64,000 nucleotides of DNA, from contig NW_017264199.1 in NCBI RefSeq assembly GCF_001619985.1, positions 1,054,001 through 1,118,000 of the forward strand, read 5' to 3'. The position numbers and the translations under genes are program-made. The DNA comes from Xylona heveae TC161. Taxonomy: Eukaryota; Ascomycota; Xylonomycetes; Xylonales; Xylonaceae. Numbering within the stretch: the first letter of the stretch is position 1; each line of letters starts with the position of its first letter. Below, one piece after another: positions 25,080 to 36,106 of this stretch. The notes beneath the pieces are model-generated. The model did not search any database. It had not been told where the DNA came from and worked only from the letters and a program-made list of their open reading frames with translations.

Positions 25080-25869
25080 TAACGCTATGGCACATTCGTG
25101 GCAGCGCGTTTCGGCCTTGGCGGTGCAAATGTGCCTGCCCGAGGCATAACTGTGGACTACGGATTAAAACTGCAATCATCAAGTGTGACCGCCGCCAGTC
25201 CGGGTCCTTGAGCACTGCAATAGTCATCCGATGTTTGAATTGGCGCATAGTGTCGGAGTTCTGTCGATGCGGTTGAATAATAATCATTTCGACGATACCC
25301 GTTGGCCAGAGTTCTTGATGGCCTGTTCGCTGAAAGCAATTGAAATAGAGGTTCCGCAAAATTTTAAAGCAAAGCCAAGACATTTCAGGATTTGGACCCT
25401 TTCTCAGGTCCATGACGACAGAGATCTGTGAAAGGTTGCGAAGGTCAAATCCTCGAAGGCACGTCCAGAACCGAAAGGCCAGTACCACATAGAGGCTGCC
25501 TGGCTCAACCAGAATTCTGAAGGCTATGAGGTATCGTCTATTCGTGTCGCCAATGCGGTCCAAAAATTTCGTTTGCAGTGCGCGAAAGCTTCGAGGGCCG
25601 AAATGGAAAATATTCTCTCCATACAAAATCAGGGCAGCCTCGTAGTATTATTGCTTTTGCGTTCGAAGAATCGCTACATCTGGGGTCTCTTTGAAGGGGA
25701 AAATGTATTCTGCTTGCTCAGAAATGAGGACAGGGCTTCGAATTAAGCAGAGCCGGAATATCGTTAATCGAATCTCTAATGGGAACTTGTCTAGATGGCA
25801 TATGCCTTTGTATATATTCCTGTTTTGTTCATGTCCGGCGAATTCGACTCGCTGTCCCCCCTCCATCAT
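25015..25869 (-). pseudogene. F-box / 2EXR-like protein gene with an in-frame stop
   Basis: The minus strand encodes an F-box/2EXR-type start, HLDKFPLEIRLTIFRLCL. It then reads PDVAILRTQKQ, a TAA at 25650-25648, and in the same frame YYEAALILYGENIFHFG. Fungal relatives read straight through here (…RxCxQIYxEAxxILYGENxF). The frame downstream stays open to 25015, overlapping the 3' end of TRM10 on the other strand by 65 bp. There is no obvious splice pair removing the stop. Such proteins belong to large, fast-turning fungal families of unknown function. I read it as a recently broken copy; a sequencing error or readthrough cannot be excluded. Confidence 0.5.
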
Positions 25870-26822
25870 TGCGTACTATACTACGGTGCGTCCTCAAAGC
25901 CAATGCCTGCAGGAAGATATGGTCTTGACGCCTCTCCTTTTTTATCGCTTCGGTGGACGAGGTAGGCTCTGGCAAGCCCCAAATGAAGCTGTACATAGAA
26001 TATTAAACATTGTTTGATGAAGGAGCGCGGTTATGCTTACTACTTGCTGGAATGGCTTATGGGATCAGACGTGTCTTGAAGTGTACATAATGTGGGATGT
26101 TGTGAAAGCTCTCTATTTAATGATACCTCATTGGAGTCCATCTTCATTGTGGTAAATCACTTCTTTCCAGGCCTCGTATAGCAGAGATTATTGAAGGTGT
26201 GGCTTTATGAGTAGAGCACAGGATGTCTTTTTTCGCAGACGATACAAGATTTTATTTGATCTTAATTTAACGACTTAAAAACCTGCATTTCAAAGAGTCT
26301 TATCTAATAATTGTTGAATATAAAGTATGCTAATAAATTGGAAAGCATAGAAAAGGAAGGGACGAGGGGCAACTTGACACTGCGCCCCATGTTTTCGGAA
26401 GGAGACAGTCTATTCTAGGAGAACTTAATTGAAACTGGAAAAGGTTATAAGTCCACGATAAATTGAACTCAAGGTCAATCTACATTGTGGTATTGACATG
26501 CAATTGAATGGATGACGATGAGCATGTTGTTGTTGTCGGTTTATATTATATTGCTGCCCCTCTTGCGGAAAGGTTCCGCCCCCTCCGACGGTCAGCCGAA
26601 GGAGTGAAAGGACAGAAGAACAATGAAACATCAACACCAACATCACCAACATTCCAGCTCTATTCATATAGCTCCATCATTCTACCCAAATTGCATCTCT
26701 CGCTGCATCTAGACACCACATAAATCAAATTAACTTCTTACTCTTTCATATACGTTTCATCTATACCTTCATATTTTACTGATACCCGTATCTGCCCAAT
26801 TAGTCAATACCTAGCCCTCCGT
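25870..26822. other. Intergenic region upstream of OXR1
   Basis: About 950 bp of AT-rich sequence between the broken F-box-like gene and OXR1. The distal part presumably holds the OXR1 promoter and 5' UTR, with a CT/CA-rich stretch at 26660-26820. No gene is seen. Confidence 0.5.
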
Positions 26823-28234
26823 ATGTCATCGACCACGGATTCCCACGACCCCACATCACCGCAGCAATCACCCTCCCCTCCTTCAGCTACAGATCCACAA
26901 AAGCCCTCTTCACCTTCTGCCTCTTCACCTAAACACAAATCAAAGCCGTCCATTGCCCGATCTCCCACAGCACCTGTTCCCGCTGTGGCTTCAACATCAC
27001 CATCGACGGTCTCACCAGCTCCGTTATCACCTTCCTCACACCCCATTACTTCTTCCTCAGCATCATATCTGACATATCCGGTCACCTATGCGGTTTCAGG
27101 CATTCTACGGCGATTCTCCGCCGACTCCAACGGGCACAATCTGCGCTCGACCAACAACAGCAACAATCATAATAAAACGAAGAAGATGAATAGTAATAAT
27201 AATGGCCTATACACTCCGCCTAATCGCACCGCATCGCCCTTTACACCCCCGCCTTTAACTCCTCTCAGCCTTAAGGGCTACCAACCCAGCACGCCCACGT
27301 CTGCAGCTATCCTGACACGCACATTGGCCGAGGAAATCCGATTACTCGTGCCGCCGCGATTGCAGCTGGTCGAGGATTGGAATCTTGTGTACAGCCTCGA
27401 GCAGCACGGTGTGAGCTTGACGACGTTATATAAGCGCTGTAATGAGTACCGGGGGAAACGATGTGGATTCGTCCTCGTCGTGAGGGACAGTAGTGGCGGG
27501 GTAGGTCATGTCCCAAATTTCGAACTTCCTGCCGTATCCAATTTTCCCCCTATACGCTATACATCAGTTCTTTGAAGATGCATGCCCATACCTACGGAAT
27601 TTAGCTAACTAACATCACTTCTGTCACAGACATTCGGCGCATACCTCACCGAGCCGCCCCGCCCAGCACCGCACTACTTTGGCACCGGCGAATGTTTTCT
27701 CTGGCGCGCGCATACTCTGTCAGCTACTCCAGAATTATCGCATCTCCCGCTTCCTCCCAGCGCAGATACATCAAACATGCAGCGGTCAACGACAATCAGC
27801 AGCGGCCTGCTCGCTCCGCCGTCGCCTGCTCCTGGACAAGCAGGCGGGAGTCGATCCGGCAGCGCGACCCCTGAACGGATTCGATTCAAGGCATTTCCCT
27901 ACAGCGGTGTGAATGATTATATGATGTACTGCGAGGCAGAGTATTTAAGTGTAGGCGGAGGGTAAGTCCGAAACCCAGATTGCTATTGATTCCTCCCCCC
28001 GCCTTTTTTCCCCCCGTTTTTTTAATATCGTATTCAATTGCCCATGATTTCCCACTCGTAACTAAATCACTAATTCTCGAAACAAACAGTGACGGCCGCT
28101 ACGGGCTCTGGCTCGACGACGGTCTCGAAAAGGGAATATCCAGTCCCTGTCCAACGTTTGGCAACGAGGCTCTCAGTGACGAAGGCCAACGATTCGATGT
28201 TCTTGGCGTAGAAGTCTGGGTCGTCGGTGCTTGA
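26823..28234 (+). CDS. OXR1: TLDc-domain oxidation resistance protein
   Basis: TLDc-domain protein. Relatives protect against oxidative stress and interact with the V-ATPase. Three exons: 26823-27500, 27630-27961 and 28090-28234, 384 aa. The first 160 residues are Ser/Pro/Asn-rich and disordered. The TLDc domain runs from about 163 to the end: LAEEIRLLVPPRLQLVEDWNL, SLTTLYKRC, FGAYLTEPPRP, GTGECFLW, then VNDYMMYCEAEYLSVGGGDGRYGLWLDD and FDVLGVEVWVVG. A Ser/Gly-rich insert of about 50 residues separates ECFLW from FPYSGVND, as is usual in fungal Oxr1. Confidence 0.9.
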
Positions 28235-28712
28235 TTTCTGATTCTTCTTCCTCTTCTTTCCTTTCTTCTTTTGATCCACCTTCCTTTTCCATTTCTTTTC
28301 CATTTATTTTCCCCCTTCATTTCCCCTTTAATCTCTCCTCCCATTTCTTTTTATTTTTTTTTCTTTCTTGCTATCTACAACTTTTCTGGCTTAAAGGGAG
28401 GCCGGTACTCTTCTTCCCATCCCCCCTTCTCCCTCGTTTTACCTTAATATCTCTCCTTCCGGCCCTTCTCATGTTCGTTCTTTTAGGTTCTCTAAGAGAA
28501 GGAGAAAAACATCACCATACTTTGTACCGTCCGAAAAGGAACATGGATGAAAAATAGGGGAAAAGGACAAATCGGCGTTGTTTTTTGTCTCTCTTCATTT
28601 CGGAATTCTGTCAATAGTTCCAAGTCTGTATCTCGTTTCGTCTCGTCGTGTCTAGTAAGTTAAGGATGCCGGCCCGTATCTGCGTTTCTGCATTTCGAAG
28701 AGGGCGAGGAGG

Positions 28713-28735
28713 GTATATATATATATATACATATA
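28713..28735. repeat. TA dinucleotide tract
   Basis: About 23 bp of alternating T and A with one C interruption, in the OXR1/VID27 3' gap. Confidence 0.7.
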
Positions 28736-29148
28736 CGAATTGCATCCTCTTCTCTTGATATTTCCTAGGTCACTTTACCAACACTTCAGAGATTTAAACT
28801 TTAAGATGCGAAGGGGCTTAAGGTACCACTCCTTTAACCACACAGAAGACTTCTCTCTGTGTATCTATGTGCCAGCGCTCGTGAAAATACTATATCTGTC
28901 ATGACTGAAAGAACTGTTAATTGGATTTAAGGGAAAAAAAAAGAAAATCGTTGATTGGATTTAAGAGAGAAAAAAAAAAAAAAAGAAAAACGTGGATTGG
29001 AATCAATAGTGTTTGAATTGAGAACATGTCCGATGGTTAAATCTAAAACACTACCTACTACGTGCTACTACAGCGATGCAAAAGGCGGAAAGAAAGTACG
29101 AGGGAGGGCGAGGATGGAAGTTGCAGATGGGGGAGGAGAGAAAAAGAA

Positions 29149-29151
29149 GGA

Positions 29152-29199
<48 letters not shown>

Positions 29200-29205
29200 A
29201 AAAAA
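29149..29205. repeat. GAAA tetranucleotide microsatellite
   Basis: About 13-14 uninterrupted AAAG units on the plus strand, flanked by more purine-rich sequence on both sides. It is likely to be length-polymorphic. Confidence 0.9.
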
Positions 29206-29578
29206 GTATTAGACGGGTCCAATAGTAGTACCCAAATCGAGCTTGGGAGTTAAAAACAAAGCAACAAATAAACAAGTGAAAGGAGAAACATAAAAAGATG
29301 TTGTGGTATCAGAATCAGGCAAGAGAAACAATAAAAATCAAGGTGATCTGGGTAGGGGGGTGGAAGGGAGGAATGTGTAGGTGCCAAGGCGAGTAAGATG
29401 GGAAGTATGACGAAGGAAAGGGCAAATAATGGAGGATTGGATCATACACAAATACGCGAATGGAGAAGAAGAAGATGATGAAGGAGAAAAAGATGAAGAG
29501 CACCTTGAAAGGAAAAAGAGATCGTAAGAGACAGATGACGCGAAACGCCATCAGACTGTGTCATCACAGGACCATAGT

Positions 29579-32188
29579 CTAGTAAGGACTATTTACGATA
29601 TCGTTTCTCCTCAGGGCACCAATGCGACCACTGCTGCGACGGGGCGTTCCACGAGACTTGACCGGCGTAGCGATACTCTCACGAGTTGGTCTGCGGAGTG
29701 CGGTCTTGGCAACCATATTGACCTCATTCGGGAGGGCGACAATGACATTTTTGTCGGTGCCAAACTTGAAATTGTCTGCCTTGACTTCCTCTGCGTAGCG
29801 CTTGATCGTGTAGGGGTCCTTGCGGCCCGCGAGGACCTTCTTCATGTTCCAGGTGACGATGAACGGGCCAGTGGCGGTAATGATGGACGTTTCATTGCTA
29901 TCGACACCAGTGTTGAAATGGGCAGGGGTGAACGAGAGCGGTGCGCCGGTTTCGTGTTGGAATTGCGCAACGTGCGCAGGTTGCAGACCGAGACGGCGGG
30001 GCTGTGGCTTGGAGTCTTTGCCAAAGGACTTTTCAAACCCGAGCTTGCCCTCGTTCTTGCCTTCCTTTTGAAGAGCATCGATGAGGAGCAAGTATGTGCG
30101 GCACGTGGCCAGGACCCAGCGGCCATCGGCGGAGACGTCGAGACCAATAATGGGCTCACCAAGCGCGGGGATATGAGTCTTGGCGTTGATGCCTAGACGG
30201 TCAAACATGCGAATGTCACCCTTATTGGAGGCAACCGCAATGTAGCCCTTTTCTGTAGTCGCCGCAGTGGAAAAGTCATTCTTCGAGGCGTATTGCTTGA
30301 GCTGCGAGTCGACGAGCTTGTTGCCGGCAAGACGGGGATCGATACGGTACAAGGCATTGTGAGAGTGGCCGAGGAAGGTCTGTTCGCCGGTCATCTGGGC
30401 AAATTTCTGTGGGAAAATCAAAGAGTTAGTGGCGCACTAGAAAATGCTAAATTAGAAAATCGGAGTCCATACCTTGTCTGGCGCAAAATTCATGACGGGA
30501 ATGTCATCGTGCACCTTCCATTCGTCCACGACTTTGCCGTACTCCAGATCCATTCGGTACAGGGAGTTAGGGTTGTCGGAGTTTTGTAAAATCATATTCT
30601 GGTCTTCGGCATGAAGCATGACCTTCTTGGGGCTGAACAGCTTGCCTTTGGGAGTTTCGACCTTGGAGATATTGGTGGAAAACTCCAAGTTGTTGTTCGG
30701 GGTGTGCTTGAAGACGCCAATCTTGGAGCCACGCACGACGAATGATCGGTCATGCTTATAGCCCACGGCCAGCTGAGAGTTGACATTGTCGTCATCAGGA
30801 TGAGCATTAACATCATCTTCAGATTCATCGGAATCATAATGTTCGCTGCGCTGACCGTCGTCCTCGATATCTTCTTCCTCTTCCTCGTGCTCTTCCTCTT
30901 CAGCTTCGGCCGCCGGTGCGTCCTCCATGGTAAGATCCTGAAAGGCCTCTAGCACGTATTCTCTGTCATCATCCTTGGCCTTGATCCACCTGGTCTCGTT
31001 GAGTTTCTCCCACAAGGCCCGCAAAAGTCCTTCTTGGAATCTCTCTTCGGTCTCCTGGTCCTTGAAACGAAGCAACCATGAATAGGCAGAACCATCACTG
31101 GTATAGTGATTAAAGATGAAAGAGAGATACTCAAAATTGAAGACAGGATTGATATCTGGCACCACATCCTGACCCAACCAGTCCCGATCAGCGCCAGTGA
31201 TCGAGAGCCAATATTGCCACGTCCCATATTCCGAGACAGTCGCAACGATAGAGGGATCCTGCAAAACAAAGGTACCTGACTCAAAGTCGAACAGATGCAA
31301 TTCGGCTCTCTCCTTGGTCAGAATGTCGGTACCAACCGGGTGTGTCACTGCCGGAGGCGGAGCGGTGACAGTGTCCTCAGGTGATGCCGGGATAATTTGC
31401 TTCTGTGGAGTCCTCGGCATGATGGGCTCTTCCGTTATTTCAGGGGCTGTGCCGACGCGAGGGGAAGAGGGTGATCCAGGAACAGCAAGCCGCGAGTTTC
31501 GGCGGGAGGTAGCACTTGGAATAGGCTGTTCCTCGGTGAAAGAAAATTGCTCAAGATCTTGCTCCGTAGCAGTTTGGTGGCTCTTGCGGAACTTTCGCTC
31601 GTATTGACACTGAACCGCGACAATCTCAAAAGTGCTGACGGTACTGGTCGGAGTCGACGTATCGCAGACGAACTCGTAGAGATCGCCAGGGTCCCCACTG
31701 AGATCTCTCCAAGCAAAGACCTTCTCTCCTCCCTCGCGGACTTCGCAGCGGAAATGCAAGCTCTCGTCGAGCAAAAATGTTTTTTCGTCTTTCTCGAGTC
31801 CAAGGCTATCGGCCAAAGTGTCCTCGCCGTTCTCCTCGGCCAGCAGCTCCTCCTCGCCTTCCTCGTACGCGCGCAGGACCACAAGTTGATAGTGATATTC
31901 TTGTCCGGTTCGACGGATGCTAGCAGCAGCGTCTTTGAAGATTAGTTCCGAGTAGCCTTTGGGCGAAAGTGGGCGGACCAAGTAAAGCTGGCCCTGCGGG
32001 ATCTCGACAAGCGATTCCTTGGATGTATCGCCGAAGAGGTATTTGCTCACTGCGATTCCATGAAATGAGAAATTAGTAAACTCCAAAAAGGAGAGAACAA
32101 AATGATTAACTATCTGTGCGTGTTGTGGGGGCGTGGCAGTGTGTAAATTGCAAAGCGGGGGATACGCACCGTTCCTGAGCATAAACAT
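29579..32188 (-). CDS. VID27: Vacuolar import and degradation protein 27 (Vid27)
   Basis: Cytoplasmic protein implicated in yeast in vacuolar import and degradation of fructose-1,6-bisphosphatase; the molecular role is unclear. Three exons: 32188-32170, 32049-30473 and 30406-29579, 807 aa. Exon 1 codes only MFMLRN plus one base, continuing as VSKYLFGDTSKESL, the standard Vid27 N-terminus. A PH-like N-terminal part, a Ser/Pro linker and a strongly acidic block (about 410-460) precede the beta-propeller-like Vid27 domain: SFVVRGSKIGVFKH, NPNSLYRMDLEYGKVVDEW, TFLGHSHNALYRIDPR, GYIAVASNKGDIRMFDRLG. The tail is basic. Length fits the family (about 780-810). Confidence 0.92.
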
Positions 32189-33386
32189 GGTGGGGAACCT
32201 TGACAACAAAAGATAAGTGGTTGGAGGACTTTGGAAAGCTTATGTCACGTTCATTTAGATTAAACTTTGGATAGTGAAAAGGGACACGAGACTGATCAAA
32301 AGTCCACGAGCCAAGCGAAGAGAGTGTGAGCGAAGCAGTGAAAAGAATCAGGATGAAGAGGGAAGGAGTAAGTGGAGCAAGAAAAACAAAAGATTCTCTC
32401 TTCTCCATCTGTTGGTCATTTCAACTCTCGATGACGCCCCATCTTCACTTACCTCTCTGTTTTAGGATTAGCGGTGGCGAGTGTTCATGTGGCTGTGCCG
32501 CCTCAGGCAGCATCCATTACGTAAGCAACCCCGTCTGTCACGTTGTTTACTCCGTACAGAATACGCTCAAATTCCCACCTGTCACGGAAATATTCGAAAT
32601 AATGATATAAAAAGTAAAATGTTCAAACAGATCCTTCTAGTTGGATTTTTAGTTTATTGATTTTATGTTCAATGTTCCTTTCAACACGCTTCTCCTTCTT
32701 CGAAGAAGGCGGACCAGTAACTCATCAGCTACTAGACAACAATCACATTGTAATGCACCTTGTTACTATGCCAATTATTGAATCCTTTTGAGAAAAAGTC
32801 TAGTCATCAGTGTTTGAAGTAAGCTATCTACATTATCCCATGATCCGTATCAAATGTCCCATCATTTCGTGCCGTCGGTCGTTTGCACATATCCCTTCAA
32901 AATATATCCATCAATCTGTTCGTAACATACGCATGCTGTCTCGTAATGAGAAACTATTCCCAACAGAAAAAAACGCCAATGCGCCGCAATATTAGGGAGA
33001 CGACAATATCTCCCAAAATGCCAAAGTGTGTCTCTGAACCCAATTTATATCTCAAATATCAATAAACGACTCGGAAAAAGGCGCTTCCGAGTACTCAATC
33101 TCCATGATTGATGTTGAAAGCCTTTGACAAAAGAAGAGTGCGGGTAAAAATAACAAGGCGTAAGCAATCTGGTATCTATCGAGTATTGCGATCAAATCTC
33201 GAGACATGAAAAGTAAAAGGATTTGCTGAAACGTTTTTGGCGACAATCATTCCCAAACTTGGAAGATCCTCAAGAGAATATCAACATCCCGTCGTGCTTC
33301 AAAGCGTGCATTAAGCGGCTGGCTTTTTGCGCTTCTCCGCAAATCGGGCAAACATGAACAAATATCGTGTCTTCGATCGTTTATCA
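32189..33386. other. Intergenic region between VID27 start and FIG1 stop
   Basis: A 1.2-kb AT-rich gap between two minus-strand genes. It should contain the VID27 promoter and the FIG1 3' UTR. Short frames at 32810-33065 show no features. No gene is seen. Confidence 0.5.
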
Positions 33387-34530
33387 TCATTCATCTGTAA
33401 TCTGCTCCACAATATGGATGCTCAAGATCATAACCAGCAGTCCGACCGTTGTTATTATGAACAACGCGAAGCCGAACCAACCGAGAATCATGGCTGACGT
33501 GCCGACTCCGGACTTGACGCTTCCATTTCCTAGATCCTGGGCTATCGTTGCGGCGGCTACTGAGGCTGTGTGTTGCCACAGGACAGATACAAGAACGAAG
33601 ATGGATGCAATGAAAATCAGTGCAAGGGCGATTTGTGAGACAGCCCGCGAAGGGAATGGCTTGACCTCGACTTCACCTTCAGCACGCTCTTCTTGATGCC
33701 AGCCAGGGAACGTAGCAAGAAGCAGGAAGGACACAAATGCGAGAATTATAGCAACGATACTGTTGACAAGAGTTAGTGGATTTTCCAGAAAGGACATACA
33801 ACAACAATACTCAAAGTCCACGCCATCCGATATACAAGGGTATCTTTGGCATGAACCTCGACCAGGAGAGGAATACTTACATTAGGTAAGGAAAGACAAT
33901 TGCATCTTTGAATGTGCTTGCTACCCAAATTAAATTTAGTGGATCTTGATCGACAGTCACTTGTCCTGCCAGGCTCGTCGCATTGTTGGAGCACAGGAAG
34001 GAGCCACCATCTGGATTGACACAGATTCCAAAATATCCCACGCGAACTTCGAGTTGCGCTCGGCCGACAATGTTCGCAATGGCGGATGTAACACCGGGGT
34101 CAACTTGTGAGGCGTCAAACGTTGGCGTGTACGATTTGTAGTACATTGAGATTAAGAAGATATTTGGAATGGTGGGCGATGAGGACGAGCATCCTGCTAG
34201 CAGAAGAGCTGAGAACCCAAGACATGTTAGTTTTCTGGCAGTAACAATGTTTTGTTTATTTTCTTTGATAAAGTCTTGGAGATAAGGCGAGGTTCAGCTA
34301 ATCGGAACGGCTAACTTACACAATAATATAATTGCCAGCGCAATAAAAATCATCAAAACATGGTGGTAGCCCAAGAAGGGAATAGCCCCTTTAATTCAGA
34401 ACGTTAGCTAATTATCCTATGATTTCTTCCTGGACGTATTGTTGCCCAATAAATGTCCAAAAAATTGGGAATTAGATTGAATGCTTGATAAGGGCGATGA
34501 CTTACTTCCGACACCAATGGAGAATCTCAT
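33387..34530 (-). CDS. FIG1: Fig1-family four-TM membrane protein
   Basis: Claudin-like membrane protein. In yeasts and filamentous fungi Fig1 supports low-affinity calcium influx, cell fusion and mating. Four exons: 34530-34506, 34388-34320, 34208-33881 and 33759-33387, 264 aa. TM1 lies near the N-terminus (about residues 16-38, LMIFIALAIILLSLLLAG). An extracellular loop carries the diagnostic GYFGIC motif (about 88-93) and a second Cys in FLCSNN. TM2 (IVAIILAFVSFLLLATF), TM3 (IALALIFIASIFVLVSVLW) and TM4 (GWFGFALFIITTVGLLVMI) follow. The topology and the motif identify the family. Confidence 0.85.
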
Positions 34531-34864
34531 AATGAAGAGTCTCCGGAATTTTCTCCGTCACCAATAAATTCAACCCTATCAATGCTCTAGGATATCTGCC
34601 CGAAATTGCCTCTCAACTTGCAATGGTCTCGCACGACACGTGGGTCGCACGCCTAGCTGTGGAGCGAGACAAAACGTGGATTGTACGAAGCTCGCTATCC
34701 GAACACGTGAAAGTTTAGGAATGCACCTATTGGGGTGGGAAGTGCAGAGAAGATGTTATTGAACGATGCCTTCCAGCCTTGCTCAGAAAGTGTTAATCTC
34801 CTGGGATTCCTCGCTTCGATTGAGACTCTGTGAGGGGTTCTGCGAAAACCACCCAGCGTAAGCG
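34531..34864. other. Short intergenic region upstream of FIG1
   Basis: About 330 bp between the FIG1 start and the stop of the unassigned ORF at 34865. It presumably contains the FIG1 promoter; a CACGTG palindrome-like site (CGACACGTGGGTCG) lies at about 34634. Nothing else is seen. Confidence 0.45.
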
Positions 34865-35326
34865 TTAACTGTAAGCCGTATCGTTCGTCTCGACGTGATG
34901 ATCAAGGAATGCGTAAGGGCGCAAAACGATCTTTGTTCCGGTGCGAGGAATGCGCTGAAGAATTGCAAAGCGGAGCCGGAATAGTGCTGCGTAGCGATAG
35001 GGATACAAAACGAAAGTTGTTTGCTCGTTCGGCGAAGAAGCTTCGAGCCTGCGAATTATTCCCAATGTGATCGTTAGACAGCCAACCTTCCCAGCGCGGG
35101 CAAATTGTAGAACTGCGAGATGATGAGAATTGGGAAAGGTGTTGGTCGTAAGGCAGGGGAAGATGTGGTAGTATGGAGGAATGAAGAAGGGGAGAAGAGA
35201 AAGTGAATAGTTAGTCTTTGGCTCCCTAGTCAAAATCCCAGCCTCCTCAAAACGAGTAAAGAGTTTCCGAGCACGCCTTGCAAAAATGCGTTTAGTAGGG
35301 TATTCGTCAGGTTGTTTCTTGGGCAT
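34865..35326 (-). CDS. Unassigned 153-aa open reading frame
   Basis: Single open frame starting MPKKQPDEYPTKRIF, 153 aa. The N-terminus is basic and helical (about residues 1-35). The rest has short hydrophobic stretches (YSLSLLPFFIPPYYHIF) and a basic second half (LRFAILQRIPRTGTKIVLRPY). No domain or family is recognised, and no signal peptide or clear TM helix is seen. It fills the space between FIG1 and EXO1 and has no overlapping longer frame, so it may be a small real gene, perhaps organelle-targeted. Chance is also possible. Confidence 0.35.
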   Translation of the reverse strand: MPKKQPDEYPTKRIFARRARKLFTRFEEAGILTREPKTNYSLSLLPFFIPPYYHIFPCLTTNTFPNSHHLAVLQFARAGKVGCLTITLGIIRRLEASSPNEQTTFVLYPYRYAALFRLRFAILQRIPRTGTKIVLRPYAFLDHHVETNDTAYS

Positions 35327-36106
35327 AGAAATCAATCAGTCCCGAGGTGGGTTCATCTCATTCAGCAATGGTCAAAAATGGGGAGGTCGGTGAATTCTGC
35401 CGTGGACCGGACCACAAATCCATGGCAACGAGGCTGGGAAAGGTGCGTCACTAACCAGGGTCCTAAACAAATTCGTCTCCACGACAACCCCGCGTCAAGC
35501 GGGTACCTAGCCAATTAGCGAGCAAAATATCCGACAAGCTTTTGGCGGATAAGACCAAACTGCCTATCAAAGTTAGTTTGACGGGCAGATCAAGGGAGAT
35601 AAGCTAGCTTTTTGAGGATTAGCTCGCTTACTTGTCACCCCAACCTCTTCATTTTCTTCTTACGATTCCTCATCTCATCCTGTCCAGATATAAAAGCTGT
35701 CCGTGCAGAAGGAAGATCCAGGTAGCATTTCCATTTACGTTTATTATCAACCTCTGCTACGTGTCACGCACCACGGGTTCACCTTTCAAATCTGTCAAAT
35801 GAACTTAGAAACGATTGATAAAATCTGTCGTGGTTTTGGGGTAAGGATGCTACTCCACGATAACTGCTCTTCAGTGCTTTAAAGCTGAAGAAAACGCCTC
35901 AAATAAAAAGATGCGAGATACAAAATGAAAAGAAGCCCGATTCTGATAACCATTTGAAAGCCTTGACGGGAAACAATAATCCGCTCCTTTGATAATCGTA
36001 ATCGCTAAACGCCGCTCATCTTGCTGCTTTTCCCTGTAGTATGTCCTCCGCTATGGTGAAGCAGACCAAATATCAAACGCCGAGCCTTGTGGTATCAATA
36101 TAAAAA
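35327..36106. other. Intergenic region downstream of EXO1
   Basis: About 780 bp between the unassigned ORF and the EXO1 stop codon, both on the minus strand. AT-rich 3' UTR-type sequence; no gene is seen. Confidence 0.5.

Larger units (their letters stand above)
28235..29578. other. Convergent 3' intergenic region with strand-biased low-complexity DNA
   Basis: A 1.34-kb gap between OXR1 (+) and VID27 (-). It begins with a pyrimidine tract (about 28235-28380). It then carries a TA run, two A-rich blocks (28930-28990), a GAAA microsatellite (29149-29205) and purine-rich sequence up to VID27. The open frames in it are by-products of this bias. No gene is seen. Confidence 0.6.

Noticed and set aside
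28955-29275. Lys-rich and Phe-rich ORFs around the GAAA array
   Set aside because: Pure translation of low-complexity DNA.
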